A DNA stretch of 64,000 nt from Desmodus rotundus (Eukaryota; Chordata; Mammalia; Chiroptera; Phyllostomidae). The notes below the pieces were generated by a model. That model ran no database searches. It had not been told where the DNA came from and saw only the letters and a list, made by a program, of their open reading frames with translations. The translations under genes were made by a program, and so were the position numbers. Of the stretch, positions 10,977 through 21,657 are shown piece by piece (within the stretch, counting starts at the first letter, position 1; each line of letters starts with the position of its first letter). The stretch is taken from positions 58,669,159-58,733,158 of the forward strand of contig NC_071396.1 in assembly GCF_022682495.2 (NCBI RefSeq), given 5' to 3'.

Positions 10977-11112
10977 TATTGGAGGAAGTAGTCACAGTAG
11001 TCCCACTTCCTGTAGGAGGCTGTCACTTGTGGCAGGGCCCAGTAGAAGATATCACTTACAGCCTCATAGAAGCAGCATTCATCCTGGAAGGTGTTGGCCT
11101 TGCAGTGGGCTC
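10977..11112 (-). pseudogene. ABTB1: ABTB1 exon 4 remnant with internal deletion
   Basis: Acceptor CCCCAG is followed by GAHCKANTFQDECCFYEAVSD, clearly the ARCEANTFDGERCLYGALSD region. Roughly 10 bases are missing in the middle, then QVTASYRKWDYCDYFLQ resumes. Donor GTGAG is kept. Confidence 0.85.
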
Positions 11113-12100
11113 CTGGGGACAGTGGGGCCATAGGGCTGCATGAGGAGGGGCCTGGGGCAATCCTAATTTCCATCCTTCTCCTTCTCACCTCCTCCTCACA
11201 TGTAGGATCCATATACCCTGGGGACACCTTCCTAAATGACCCTCGGCCCACTCTGATCCTAGGGCTTAGGCACATAGGCAAAGCCCTGTACACTCACACA
11301 CACATATTCACTCACACATACCACAGACTACACAAAACAGAATAGGCTGAGAGGCTGGCCCTGTTCTGTGCACTGAGGACACTGCCATTGACAGGTCCCT
11401 GTTCTCACTGAAGTGACATTCAGTGGGGCAGAAGGACAATAAACATTAACAAATGATATCAGGTGCTATGAAGAAAAAGCAAGATGAAGGGTGACAATGA
11501 CAGCAGCTGCCACAGAGGGAGGCCATGAAGGGGACTGTGGCAGTGACAATGTGCAGAGACCTGAATGGAGAGTCAGCCACACAAAGACCTGGGAAAAAGC
11601 AATCTAAGCAGGAAGAATAGAAAGTGCAAAGGCCCTGAGGCAGCAGCAAACTTGGAGCAGCACAGAGGAGACCAGTATGGCTGGAACAGGTAGCACATGG
11701 GAGAGCCAAACAAGAGAGGCCAATGGGGGAGGAGTAGGTCACATAGCAGCTCCCAGGCAAAGCAAGGCATTCTATTTCTACACTAAATACATTAAGAAGC
11801 CGTCAGAGGATTGTAGGTAGAGCAGAAGAGGCAGCCATAAGACTAGCAAGGAGGCTGGCACTGCATCCAGGGAAAGATGGTCCAGGGACAGATGTGGTAG
11901 CTGGGATGGGCAGGAGCAGTAGAGATGGGAGGTAGACAGAGCAGAGAATAGGTTCTGAAATTAGAGCTAATAGTACTTGCTGACTGGGTGTAGAGTGAGG
12001 GAAAGAGAGGACTCAAGGCTGTTTGCAAATGTGTACACATGCCTTATAGCACTTGCATACCTGTACACACACATCCACAGCCCCTGTTCCCTTCCCTCAC

Positions 12101-12139
12101 CAATGGCCAGGAGGTAGAGTACCAGCTCCTCAGTTTCAC
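12101..12139 (-). pseudogene. ABTB1: ABTB1 exon 3 remnant
   Basis: A short exon between an acceptor ACCTCAG and a donor GTGAGG, both intact. It encodes TEELVLYLLAIG, matching the ankyrin-repeat segment HEELVLYLLANG. Confidence 0.8.
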
Positions 12140-12217
12140 CTGAGGTGAAGAAGGAAGGAGTATGGGGAGGCAGCTGTCAGGACTGAAGCAGCAGCCTCAC
12201 CTACCCTGAACACTCAC

Positions 12218-12295
12218 CCAGCTAACATTGACAAGTGGGTGGTATCCCACTTGTCTCTTACATTCATATCCATATCTCACTGCTCCAGCAGGTAC
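12218..12295 (-). pseudogene. ABTB1: ABTB1 exon 2 remnant with premature stop
   Basis: Acceptor CCCAG at 12296-12300 is followed by YLLEQ-stop-DMDMNVRDKWDT, against YLLEQRDVEVNVRDKWDS in the family. The TGA at 12279-12277 is an Arg codon in functional genes (CGA to TGA, a CpG-type change). Donor GTGAGT is kept. Confidence 0.85.
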
Positions 12296-13239
12296 CTGGG
12301 CAGGGAGTGGGAAGGTCAGAGCCTGGGTCAAGACAGGCTTATAGTCTGGGAGGGGAGATCCATGGAAGTGGGAGGGGAGACATTCTTCTTGGCTGAAGGA
12401 AGCCTCCCCCAGGTAAGGCAGGTGACAGGCAGACCAGCACAGACATAGTGTGGAGAAGGGAACACAAAAGGCAGACCCTGAACATCAGAGGCCAGGACCC
12501 AGAGCTGAAGAGGCTGAGTCTCTGGTTTGTAGGCATTTCGGAGAGTGGAGGTGATGGGGGCTCTGCTTCAGCCAGGACCCTCTGGTGACTTAGGGAGGCT
12601 GTAGGCAGGGAGACCAAGGAGGAAGCTGCCTGTAGGCATCCTGGTGGTATGGAAGTATACTAAGAAGTAGATTCTAGAAGGTGGAAGTCAGGAGAAAGCT
12701 ACAATAGGTGATGCAATGTCAAGGCAAGGAGGTCATCGTGGGTAGTGGTGGAGCCATCACTGAGCAGGGCAGCCTCAAGGAATGTCCAGGTTGGACCAGG
12801 GAATGCTGAGTAGCATTCAGCTTTGGGAGTTATCTGCTAACTCCCAGGTGGCACCTGGGAGATGAGAGAGAGGGGCCCATGGGAGCTGCAGGAATAACTA
12901 ATGGGGAAGGAAGGGCCAGGTAAAAGAGCTGCCCCACATCCCAACAGGGCACTCTCTCCACTCCCGCCAGAGTCATGGAGATGGCGATTTCAGCTCCATA
13001 TGTGCTTTAGCTGCATTTATTAATTTCCTAATCTCCAATGACCAGAGGCTGATTGTGGGCCCACGTTTTCCCCACGCCAGGTCCACAGGCATCAGAGAGA
13101 GGAAACAGATGGGAGTTCCAGGCCTGCCCCTACCTACTCTGACCTCAGCCTGGAGTACTCAGGTGAACCTCCTCTCCTCCCACTTGTCTTCCAGGGCTCT
13201 GTGGCAGTCCTCTCCTCCAAGAAGTCCTCTGGGACCACC

Positions 13240-13600
13240 GTGTCCCCACGCTCCCATCTGTAAGGCTACTGTGACAGCCGCCCCCCCTCCCGGCGGCCTG
13301 TTGGCGAGTGGCCTGCGGTGGATTGGGTGCTGGTGCTGAGGTGTCCACCTGTCCTGGAGCCGTCCCCTGCATGCCCGTGGCTGAAGGCGCTCTTAGGGTG
13401 CTGCATCCTCTCAGGGCTGCGGGGTCCTCACGGCAATATGCCCACGTCCCCCTTCCCGCAGCTGGCGAAGATGGCGCTGGTATCTACGGCACTGATGAGT
13501 GGGCACGCGTGAACCGGCCACAGGCAGCGGAGAAGGTGGCAGCGATTTTGATGCTCCAGAGCCCGATGTAAACAAACACCCCCTATCCCACTCCTCCCTC
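13240..13600 (-). promoter_or_regulatory. CpG-rich block at former ABTB1 promoter and exon 1
   Basis: CG dinucleotides cluster here (for example GGCGGCCTGTTGGCGAGTGG near 13295, and the CGCGTG region at 13504), unlike the CpG-poor flanks. The block covers ABTB1 exon 1 and the start of its intron, and lies about 100-460 bp past the PODXL2 polyadenylation signal. It is most simply the old ABTB1 CpG-island promoter. No TATA box was seen. Confidence 0.55.
13432..13487 (-). pseudogene. ABTB1: ABTB1 exon 1 remnant, start codon lost
   Basis: The minus strand reads xDTSAIFASCGKGDVG, matching the known N-terminus DTSDLFASCRKGDVG. The initiator position at 13487-13485 is GTA, not ATG, and no in-frame ATG is visible just upstream. 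The donor GTGAGG after 13432 is intact. Confidence 0.85.
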
Positions 13601-13700
13601 CTGCTCACCCCACCCTCAAGTTCCCATAGCCCCACCCGCCCCGCAGCAAAAACCAGTCGGGCAGGCAGACGGACTGGGCCCAGCCTGGGCTCCCAGTGGT

Positions 13701-13706
13701 TTTAAT
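13701..13706 (-). terminator. PODXL2: PODXL2 polyadenylation signal ATTAAA
   Basis: On the minus strand ATTAAA occurs 212 bp after the PODXL2 stop codon. It is the first common hexamer variant in that interval and gives a short 3' UTR of about 0.2 kb. The next gene downstream (former ABTB1 start) is only about 210 bp further. Confidence 0.6.
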
Positions 13707-13917
13707 GGAGGGTCCCGTGCCAGCCCCTCAGGACATCGGGTGGGAGAGGGGAGGACTATGCCAAGGCTATTTGGGGTGAGGGGAAAGCGGGAGGAGCCAG
13801 CACCCAGAACCAGGTTGTGGGGGAACCAGGCTGTGGGGGAGCGGCAGCCAGGAGGGAGGGGCCGCTACTGTGCGTCCCAGTCCATCTTGCTTGATCTGAT
13901 GCAGCAGGCTCATGCCC

Positions 13918-14130
13918 TCACAGGTGTGTGTCCTCCTCGAACACGTCGGAGTCCTCCGGATCCCGCTTGCCCCCTATGAGTGTGCTCCAGCCCCCCGGGC
14001 CGTTGACCGCCCCGCCTCCGTTCAGGCTGGGATGCTTCTCTTGCATCTCCGACTGGCTGTCGCTGGCTACATCCAGTGTGGGGTTGTCGTGGCAGCCATT
14101 CTCTACGAAGCGCAGCTCCTCACCATGTGA
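13918..14130 (-). CDS. PODXL2: PODXL2 last coding exon (cytoplasmic tail)
   Basis: Acceptor CCCGCAG at 14131-14137 is followed by SHGEELRFVENGCHDNPTLD and ends EDSDVFEEDTHL with TGA at 13920-13918. The 70 residues form the juxtamembrane and cytoplasmic tail. The C-terminal DTHL is the class I PDZ ligand shared with podocalyxin and CD34 relatives, known to bind NHERF-type adaptors. The exon is GC-rich and CpG-rich. Confidence 0.96.
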   Translation of the reverse strand, partial: SHGEELRFVENGCHDNPTLDVASDSQSEMQEKHPSLNGGGAVNGPGGWSTLIGGKRDPEDSDVFEEDTHL

Positions 14131-14825
14131 CTGCGGGCCAGGACCAGGCTGCTGGGCTAGCGCCTACGCCCGGGCCCAGCCCGCCCCTGCCCCTGACCAA
14201 CCCACCAGTTGCTTGTTAGCGCCCCATGGATCCAGTCAGTGACCTTGAACAAGTCACTTCATTGTGCCTTCCCTAGTCTGTAAAACCCTACACAGGGAAT
14301 CCCAAGGACCCTCGAAAGATGGCACTTCCCTTCTGTTATGTTTCCACAGCCCAACTCCTTTCTTAAAATAATTCTACTCATCCTTTGACTAAACAAGCCT
14401 GCGGCCTCTGGAACACCAGCTGACCCCTCCCCACAGCCTCCTTATAAAGAGACCCTATGGGACTCCTGGGAAAAATGGGAGTCTTGCCCTGCCCTCTCCT
14501 CTGTGGGGAGTATTTTCTTGACCCCTGGGCAGTGCTGAACTAGGGCTTCTCTGATGAGATTTCCCGATGAGCTCAGGCCTGCAGGGCCACTCTGCCCCAA
14601 GACGGGCTGGTGCCATGAAGAACTCCTGTGGTTGGGGCTAGTGCCCTGCACAGAAGGTCATCTGAAATGAGAACACTGGACAGGTGGCCTCACCTGCAGT
14701 ACTCCATCCCAGGACAACTATTGCCAGCCCAAATGAGATAAAGATGAAAAGCTTGCTGGGCACTTCCATCTCCACCAGCACTGTCCCCAGACCAGGACTT
14801 CTGCCCCACCTACCCCCACACTCAC
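14131..14825 (-). other. PODXL2 intron 7, no gene
   Basis: The intron is bounded by GTGAGT and CCCGCAG. It contains a short MIR at about 14230-14300 (GACCTTGAACAAGTCACTTC) and otherwise nothing I recognise. Confidence 0.7.
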
Positions 14826-15005
14826 CACATGTTTCAGCTTGGGCAGCCGGCGCTGCCAGCAGTTGTAGAGCAAGCCCAGAACGATGATGATCACACAGAT
14901 GGCACCGATGACCACCAGCACCACAAAGAGCGTCCCGTAGTCACTACGCACCTGGCTGGCCCGGGCCTGGCAGCTACTTGTGGTGGAGTAGTTCTGGATG
15001 CCAAT
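14826..15005 (-). CDS. PODXL2: PODXL2 transmembrane exon
   Basis: Sixty codons from IGIQNYSTTSSCQARASQ to NCWQRRLPKLKHV. The transmembrane helix is the hydrophobic stretch YGTLFVVLVVIGAICVIIIV, continuing to LGLLY, followed by the basic stop-transfer RR. NYS just before it is a potential N-glycosylation site. Acceptor CCCCCAG and donor GTGAGT are canonical, and phase 0 at both ends fits neighbouring exons. Confidence 0.97.
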
Positions 15006-17310
15006 CTGGGGGTGGGAGGGGCCAGGGTCCTCAGCTGAGGTCCTGGGATGCCATGGCTCCCACCTCCACATGGGGCCATGGGATTGGGAGCTTAGGAACA
15101 AGAACAAGCTGTGAGGAGGAGCTGGCACACTCCTGGCTCCTGAAGCTCCCTTAGAGGCCTGGATCTGTGTTCATGAGTGACTCTCTCTGCCCTATGCCCA
15201 CCTGTTCACCAGGGGGCAGCTCCAAACCTCTCCACCCAAATCTCCATTCCCTGCCTCCCCTGACATCCCCACCACGGCTCTGATTGACCCTGACCCTGTT
15301 GTGACAGAAGTCTGGCTCTAAATCCACCTACTTGTGGCCCTGATCCCCACTGAGACTGCCCTCCCATGCTGTCAGTCATGATCCAGACTCAACAGAGTCC
15401 CCACACCTGTCCCACCAGTTTTTAAAAAAACACCAAAAAACAGACAAAGGCAGCTGTGATCCCCTTGCTACACATCCTCCACCACATACCACCACAGGCT
15501 CAGGCCCCTGAGACACAGCTTCCACCTTGGGGGTGGGGTATTCTAGTATCAACCTGGTCTTCATGGGATAGAGACAGTGCAAGGGATGCTGGGGACAGCC
15601 ACATCATGGGCCACCCTCAGCTTTTAGCTTCCTTTTCCCACTGGAGTGGTCACCAGTGGTCACCTGCTGAGCCCCATTCCCACATTGCAGGTTGTCTTGG
15701 GTGGGCCTGCTTGCTCTGGCCCAGAGGCATTGCGTCCTGACCCAGCCCAGCAGATGTTTTCTCCACAAATCAGCATCCAGGTAGAAAGGGAGCAAAGAAG
15801 GTGAGATACCCTCCTCAGAAGACAGGTGCCAGGGTGAAGGTGCTGTTTCCTGGCTCCTAGTGCAGTGAGTTGGGAGTCCCCTTTCTGCCTTGCACTCCCC
15901 TTTCTAATGCCAGGTAGTCAGCTCTTCTTTGGTTTCTGTGAACCACCTGTATGTTTCCAGTATTTTTCTCTATTGACTTTTTAAGTTATCAAGGGTCAAT
16001 TTTTCTTGATAAAACTTGATAAATTTGCCCACTAATATACTTCCAAAGGCCTGGCATGCCTTTGGCCATGTCAGACAGCATGAAGTGTCCATTAAAGCCA
16101 GAACTGCCAGGGTCTGGGAGAAGGGGCAGGAAGGTCTATAAAAGAATGTCAAGGCCAGCCTGTTCCTACCAGCTCTCAGGGTTCACAAGCCCAAATGTTC
16201 ATAACCAGAATAGCCCTTAGTATAGATACAGCATCATGGTGAAAGACATGGGTCTTGAGTCATTCAGGCCTGGTCCGAAGCTGCTAGCTGTGCAATCTCA
16301 GAGGAGTTACTGCCCTTCCCTGGGCTTCAGCTCTAACCTTAAATGGAGTAACAAGATTACTCAATAGGGTACCTTACTTAATGCTCACAAGCCCTGGAAT
16401 GGTGGTAAAGGGCCAGATTACAGTCTGGCACTCAGTAAGCATTCAATAAGCTAATCAAAAAACCCAGAACCCCCACAGAATTCACCCCTCAACCTTGTGT
16501 ATAGCAGATGAGGAGGCAGGACCACAGCCATGAACTGCTCATCTTTGTTGTCAAATACTGCACAGCCCTCAAGGAGGAGGACTGATGACAGATCACCAGA
16601 TTTCACAGTGAGTAGAAGGGATTTTGGTAGAAATGATGACTGTCCTCAAGAAGGGATGTGGAATGAGGAGCAGGAGAGAATGGAGACCTGCCCCTCCCAT
16701 CGGCCATGGCTCTGCTCCACTTTGCACATGTGGCCAGCCTGTTCTTCAGCCAAGTTCTCCAGGATGGGCAAGAAGTTGGTCAGGGGTAAATCTCAAGAAG
16801 GCACAGCTGCCTGCTGTGCCCTAAGCCCCATCCCCCAACCCCAGCTGGCCGAGCACTGTCTATTCCCATGGTTTCTGAAGAAATGCCCATGCCTCTTATG
16901 CTTTCTCCTGTGATTCTGAAGCCACAGCATGTGCTCCCACCCACCAGGGTTCTGAACAGTTCCTTGGCCAGACATGGTGTTTTTCCCACTGTCTACCCAG
17001 AAACCTCCTGCCTACCTGTCAAAATGCCCCTCAGAGGTCTCCTCCCCTCTGAGTCCTCTCCTGACCACCACCCACTCCTTGGCCCCTTTCTGCCCCTGGC
17101 TGTCACATGCACAATGCGGTTGGTAGTTAAGTGCTCATATACTGTCTCTCCCATGGGAACTGTGTCTTAGAAGACCTGAAAGGAAGAGCTACAGAGCAAG
17201 AGTCTATTTTGTGCTCCTTTGCACCACATGGTGCAGGCTGCCATCCTGCCCTCAGGCAGCCCTGCTCCCACAGCTTTAAAGAACAGGAGAACTCATCCCT
17301 GCCCTCTTAC
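15006..17310 (-). other. PODXL2 intron 6
   Basis: No gene. A MIR lies at 16240-16460. The rest is unique-looking, GC-moderate sequence without recognised repeats. The short plus-strand ORFs here lack domains or splice signals that would support them. Confidence 0.65.
16240..16460 (+). repeat. MIR SINE
   Basis: Reads GACATGGGTCTTGAGTCATT at the head, TGCAATCTCAGAGGAGTTAC in the core and GGCACTCAGTAAGCATTCAA at the 3' end, the full MIR order in plus orientation. Confidence 0.8.
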
Positions 17311-17372
17311 CTCCACCAGACTCCTGCGGATATCACTCAGCATGGAAAGGACATCTTGGGTGGGCACCACTC
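17311..17372 (-). CDS. PODXL2: PODXL2 exon 6 (stalk)
   Basis: A 62-bp exon encoding (G)VVPTQDVLSMLSDIRRSLVE, nearly identical to the human stalk segment. Acceptor CCCTCCAG and donor GTAAG are intact. It joins the upstream exon inside a Gly codon (phase 1). Confidence 0.96.
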
Positions 17373-18000
17373 CTGGAGGGAGACATCAGCAGCAGCACAG
17401 CCTTGGCCACTGAGGCTCTCCCCCTGCAGACTCCTGGTCCCTTGGACAGCCTCTGACCTGAGCTTCTTCTAGAGCTCCACTCCCTGGCTCCTGACCACAC
17501 ACAGATCTCATGGTACATGCATGACCACTCTATCCTCTGCTTGCTGCCTACTGGTTGACTCATTAAAAAAAATTAGTGAGTTCCTATTAAGTGACAGTTT
17601 TGATACCAGAAGGTCACTTCCACAGCTCCTTAAGGCTCATTCTAAACACACCCCTTCTCGTCCCACCACAAAGTGTACAGTGCAACTGTCTGGCATCTGT
17701 GCTGAAACCACACCTCTTCCCCCTCCTATTCCCAATGTTCCCACCTTCTTTGTCCTCCTGTCTCCCAGCTTGTTGCTACTCACAGACCCTAAACTAGGGA
17801 GTCCAACCAGCACCTCATCTTGCCATCCTAAAAGCCCAGCCCACATCCAAAAACCCTTGGCTGTACTTTCCCACAGTTCTGCAGGAGAGCTCCCATGGCC
17901 TTAGGAAACTTCTACGGATTTGGCCTGCCTCCCACTGCTCTCCTGGACCCTCTCACCAGACATGCCAATACCTGTCCTGTGGGTGCCCCCCCCAGCTCAC
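17373..18000 (-). other. PODXL2 intron 5, nothing recognised
   Basis: A 628-bp intron between canonical sites. I see no repeat or ORF with support. Confidence 0.6.
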
Positions 18001-18157
18001 CCTGCTCGCCCACCAAGGTCATAAGAAGGTGCTGCTCCTTCTCACTGGGCTTGCTCAGGGAGATGTGCCAGTCCCCGTGGTAGCCGCTGCCATGGCGGGG
18101 TAGCACCTCCTCCACCAGGGCCAGGAGCTGCAGTCCCCAGTGCTGCCGAAACACCTC
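18001..18157 (-). CDS. PODXL2: PODXL2 exon 5 (extracellular globular segment)
   Basis: Encodes EVFRQHWGLQLLALVEEVLP, then RHGSGYHGDWHISLSKPSEK, then EQHLLMTLVGEQ. This is the conserved membrane-proximal folded region of CD34-family sialomucins. Acceptor CCCTGTAG and donor GTGAGC are canonical. Small substitutions from human (W for R, L for P) are conservative for fold but unverified. Confidence 0.97.
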
Positions 18158-20699
18158 CTACAGGGGCAGAAAGAGAGCCCATGCTCAGTGAGGAAGACAA
18201 CTCTAATTACCCCTGCCTCTAGTCCCAGCCCCCCTCCAACCTCCACCCATCAGCCAAACACTGGGAAAAACCATCTGGCTATTACAGAGAGGGATGCTCT
18301 GGACCACTTGAGAAGCTGTGAGCTTGGCCTTCAGGAGGACTGTGGGTTTGTTCCCTATAGGCATCCAGGTGCTCCCTCCCACCTTGGCTTTGTGCCATAA
18401 AGAGGCCATGGGACCTGTCCAGGGATACTCTCAGTTGAGCTGGGAGGACACATATGCCCACATATGATGACAAGTCCAGGAAGGGGGTGTGTAGCATGTG
18501 AAGGGGTATGAAAGACTGTTCATGGAGCCTATGTGTATAGTGCAAAGGATAAATATTTTGGGGTGTGGGGGTAAAGGACCAAAAGATGTTCTCAGTCATA
18601 CAGCCACCAAAGACCAGGAGGACAGGTGAAAAGCAGTCTAACTGTTCCCATTTCTCATCTATCATTGCAGAGATACAGCCCAAATTTGGGAATCAAGAAA
18701 GGTATCTCAGCACTCTAATGATGGTAGTGGTGACCAGAAGAACTAAAGAAATGGTTAAAATGGTAACCCAATCCCCCTGGAAAAGAGGGCTGGGGGCAAG
18801 AGCAGGGACATAAGGAGTCTTCTTTCTCATCTGACACTCTCTTGTACTCTTTAGATTGTCATGGCCTTATATATATGTAATTACATTATTTTATTTTTTT
18901 TAAGCAAGAAGCTGGCACTGAGCAGGAACACAGTGAGTGGCAGGAGCTCAGGCTGGGTGGGGCTGGAGGCCAAGACCCTGCCTCTGGCTCCCAGCCTGCC
19001 ACTGTCCCTACCTAGCACCATCTGGAAAGAGACCCTCCTTTGGCTCTGTAGCTGCTGCCCACTCCACCTCCCCTGTCCCCCAGCTCCTCTCCAGCAGCCT
19101 TTTCCTTCCTGTATCTGGGAAGTCAACAGTACCCTGTGTCTGGTTCCCATCTGTCTGGTATCTCCCAGACAGATACCCCTCTGCCAGCTTCTCAGCACTT
19201 TTGAGTGCCATGCTGTGAAGCTGTAAGCCAGGTCTGCCATGAGGCAAAGGCATCTCATTAGGCCACCCCTCTGGAACCCCTGACACTCCTAGTGTCCTTT
19301 CTGCTAGAGCCCAAGCTAATGAGCTTTCCCTGATGTCATGTCAACCTGAAGGCCACCAGGGTAAAGTTCCTCATTGCCATGGCAAGTGCCAGATTTAGGC
19401 TCAGACTTGGCACTCACTAGCCTAACAAAAACCCAAATGAGTTTTGAATTTGGAAGAAGACTGGTACCTGGAGATCGACATTTGCAGTTAGGAGAGCCCT
19501 AGTTCCTGAAATGGTTCTTACCACCTTCACATGTGTGTATTTGTAGGGAGGGGGTGCATGCCCACACCTGTCTGAGCAGGGTACATGGTGAATGCACTGT
19601 GACCCAGCAGCCTCACTGCTTGCAAACAAAACAAAACAAAACAAAATATAACAAACAAAAAGCCACCCTCCTGCCACAGCAGTGCCTCCACTCATGCCAC
19701 AGCCCTATACTCTACCACATGTGCATGCCTTACATTTTCCTGAATCCAATTGTCTTGTAAGCCCTGGCTGTTAGGATCAATGCCCACATTTTCAGATGGG
19801 GAAGCTGAGGCTTATAGAAGTGCAATATTTTGCTAAAGGTCACGGAGCTGATAAACAGCAGAACCAGGATTTGAACCCAGAGTATTTAGATTCCAATCCA
19901 AAGCCAGGGCTTCTCTCCCAGGCCACTAACACTCAGTTCCTATCTACAAAATAAGTGATATATTTTTAGTATGATACAGTCATCACACTCTCCCAGTACT
20001 GACATTGTGGGTCTGTGGGCTTCAGCCAAATAATTCATCAAGCTGTATACCTCAAGCCCTATGTGCTTTTCTGGATGTATATTGTAAGTCATTAGAACTT
20101 TTCTTAAGTGCAGTACACTCATGATTATTATAAGCTATCTTCCCTGCTGACTCCTGGCAGATGATCCTTCTCACAAATCTCACAGTTTCTCCTACTATAG
20201 GGGCTCCAGCTCCACTGGTATGGTCCTTACAGCAAACAGGAAGGGACATGTCTTTACCTGTCAGATCATTTTGACATTTGGCAATATGGTAGATGGAACT
20301 GATGAAAGCTCTGCTCTTCCACCTTGCTACATACACATAGAAATACCAGATAAAATACAACAAAACAATGAAGATGCTCTAAAAGCATGTCCAACCTCAA
20401 ACCCAAAGGAGACAGAAATTGAGGGAACTCAAAGCCACAAGAGTAAGCTGGCATTAAAGTCACAGTAATTCCTGGGCATACGGGACCCAGATATAGGATC
20501 AAAAAGTCAGAGATCTGACTTCCAATGCTCACATGAAGGCAGGAAATGTGCTCCCGACCCAGGCAAGGTGGAGAACTAGGATATAGCCTCAAAGAGCAGC
20601 CCTTTCAGTAAAATGGGGACTTGAAAAACTTCTCGCTCACCCGGTGGAGCTCTAAGAGGTATGCCATCTGCCTGTGTCCATGCGTAGGAGGAAAAAAGT
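18158..20699 (-). other. PODXL2 intron 4, repeat-poor start
   Basis: The first 2.5 kb of the 16.9-kb intron. A MIR lies at 19750-19915 (minus) and a short AAAAC-type A-rich run at 19624-19655. No other support for genes. Confidence 0.6.
19750..19915 (-). repeat. MIR SINE
   Basis: CACATTTTCAGATGGGGAAG, then CTGAGGCTTATAGAAGTG and GAACCAGGATTTGAACCCAG are the reversed MIR core. Confidence 0.85.
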
Positions 20700-20761
20700 T
20701 ACCTAAGATCACTTAAAGCTCCCAGGCTTATACCTAAGATCACTTAAAGCTCCCAGGCTTA
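20700..20761 (+). repeat. Perfect 31-bp tandem duplication
   Basis: The unit TACCTAAGATCACTTAAAGC plus TCCCAGGCTTA occurs twice in a row without mismatch. This indicates a recent local duplication. Confidence 0.95.
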
Positions 20762-20929
20762 TACTTCATCTAGGGGTGGATTCTAAACTTGTACTCCTTT
20801 GTGGTATAGAAAGCCAAGCCAAGAAATAAGATTAAATTTATTCTAAGACTATTGGAACTCCTGAAGGTACCCTGAAATCACTCTGTAGAAATTCTTTTAT
20901 AACCTGGGGTTCAAGATGAGATCACGATA

Positions 20930-21642
20930 AATTCTGAGAAATATGAGTGAACAAGGCACAAATGCAACAGACAAGACAACTGACATGCCAAGATATGATG
21001 TCATTAAATACGTAAGAGATAAAAAACTAAGTATGCGTAAAATAATTAAAGCCCTGGCCAGTGTGGCTCAGCTGGTTAGAGCATCATTCCATAAATCAAA
21101 AGATTACGGGTTTGATTCCCAGTCAGGACACATGCCTAGGTCATGGGTTCAGACCCCCATCAGAGTGCATACAAGGGGCGACCAACTGCTGTTCCTCTCT
21201 CACATCGATGTTTCTCTCCCTCTCTCTCTCTCTCCCTTCCCCTCTCTCTAAGTCAATAAGCATGTGCTTGGGCGAGGATATTTTTTAGAAAGGTAAAATA
21301 AAGAAGGAATAGAAGCCAGGGTGAAAGAAGAGAGCAAAATTAAAAAACAAGGAAGAGATCTGGAATCAAATAGAAATTCCAAAGATATAAAAGTTATCTA
21401 TATTAAAGACTCAATGGATGAGTCAAACAGATTAGACACAATTGAAGAGAGTTACTAATTTGGAAGCTAGAGATAGAAAATTACCCAAAATGCATCATAG
21501 AGATTTTAAAGACAGAGAAAACATAAAAGTGTGTTAAAAGACACAGTAGATGGAAAAAAACAGCCCAATAAACTCTGATAAGATTGAGAGAAAATTGGGA
21601 ATCTGGTAATGTCTGACAAACTGCATATGCAATCTCAGTTCT
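20930..21642 (+). mobile_element. Ancient L1/HAL1-type ORF1 fragment
   Basis: Text such as GACTCAATGGATGAGTCAAA, TTAGACACAATTGAAGAGAG and AAATTACCCAAAATGCATCA matches the coiled-coil coding part of old L1 or HAL1 ORF1, heavily mutated. A Ves SINE interrupts it and the young L1 begins right after it. Confidence 0.5.
21051..21289 (+). mobile_element. Ves SINE 1
   Basis: Head GCCCTGGCCAGTGTGGCTCA with A box and GGTTTGATTCCCAGTC (B box), then ACACATGCC, a CT-rich stretch and an A-rich tail. This tRNA-derived SINE is typical of yangochiropteran bats. Confidence 0.9.
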
Positions 21643-21657
21643 AAGAATTTACTCTGA
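21643..21657 (+). repeat. Target-site duplication, left, of young L1
   Basis: AAGAATTTACTCTGA is repeated exactly at 27122-27136. The perfect 15-bp pair defines the L1 insertion ends. Confidence 0.95.

Larger units (their letters stand above)
6987..13487 (-). pseudogene. ABTB1: ABTB1 unitary pseudogene (ankyrin repeat and BTB domain containing 1)
   Basis: All 12 exons of ABTB1 can be traced in order on the minus strand with introns retained, directly downstream of PODXL2 as in human. The family protein (about 478 aa) has N-terminal ankyrin repeats and two BTB domains and is described as a mediator of PTEN-linked growth suppression. Here the start codon reads GTA, exon 2 has an in-frame TGA (12277-12279), exon 11 has an in-frame TAG (7426-7428) and exon 12 has TAG and TGA in series (7046-7051). 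The exon 6 acceptor is GG instead of AG, and exons 4, 5, 6, 7, 9, 10, 11 and 12 carry indels. Conserved islands remain, such as LDTKWKGKS in exon 5, CFRVEGCSFLCHK in exon 9 and LLVSIGLDC-stop at the C-terminus. Introns rule out a processed copy. The syntenic place and single copy point to loss of the original gene. The number and spread of lesions argue against sequencing error. Confidence 0.9.

Noticed and set aside
6987..13487. ABTB1 as a functional gene with unusual exons
   Set aside because: Lesions are spread over nearly all exons, including the start codon and splice sites. No combination of frames gives a plausible protein.
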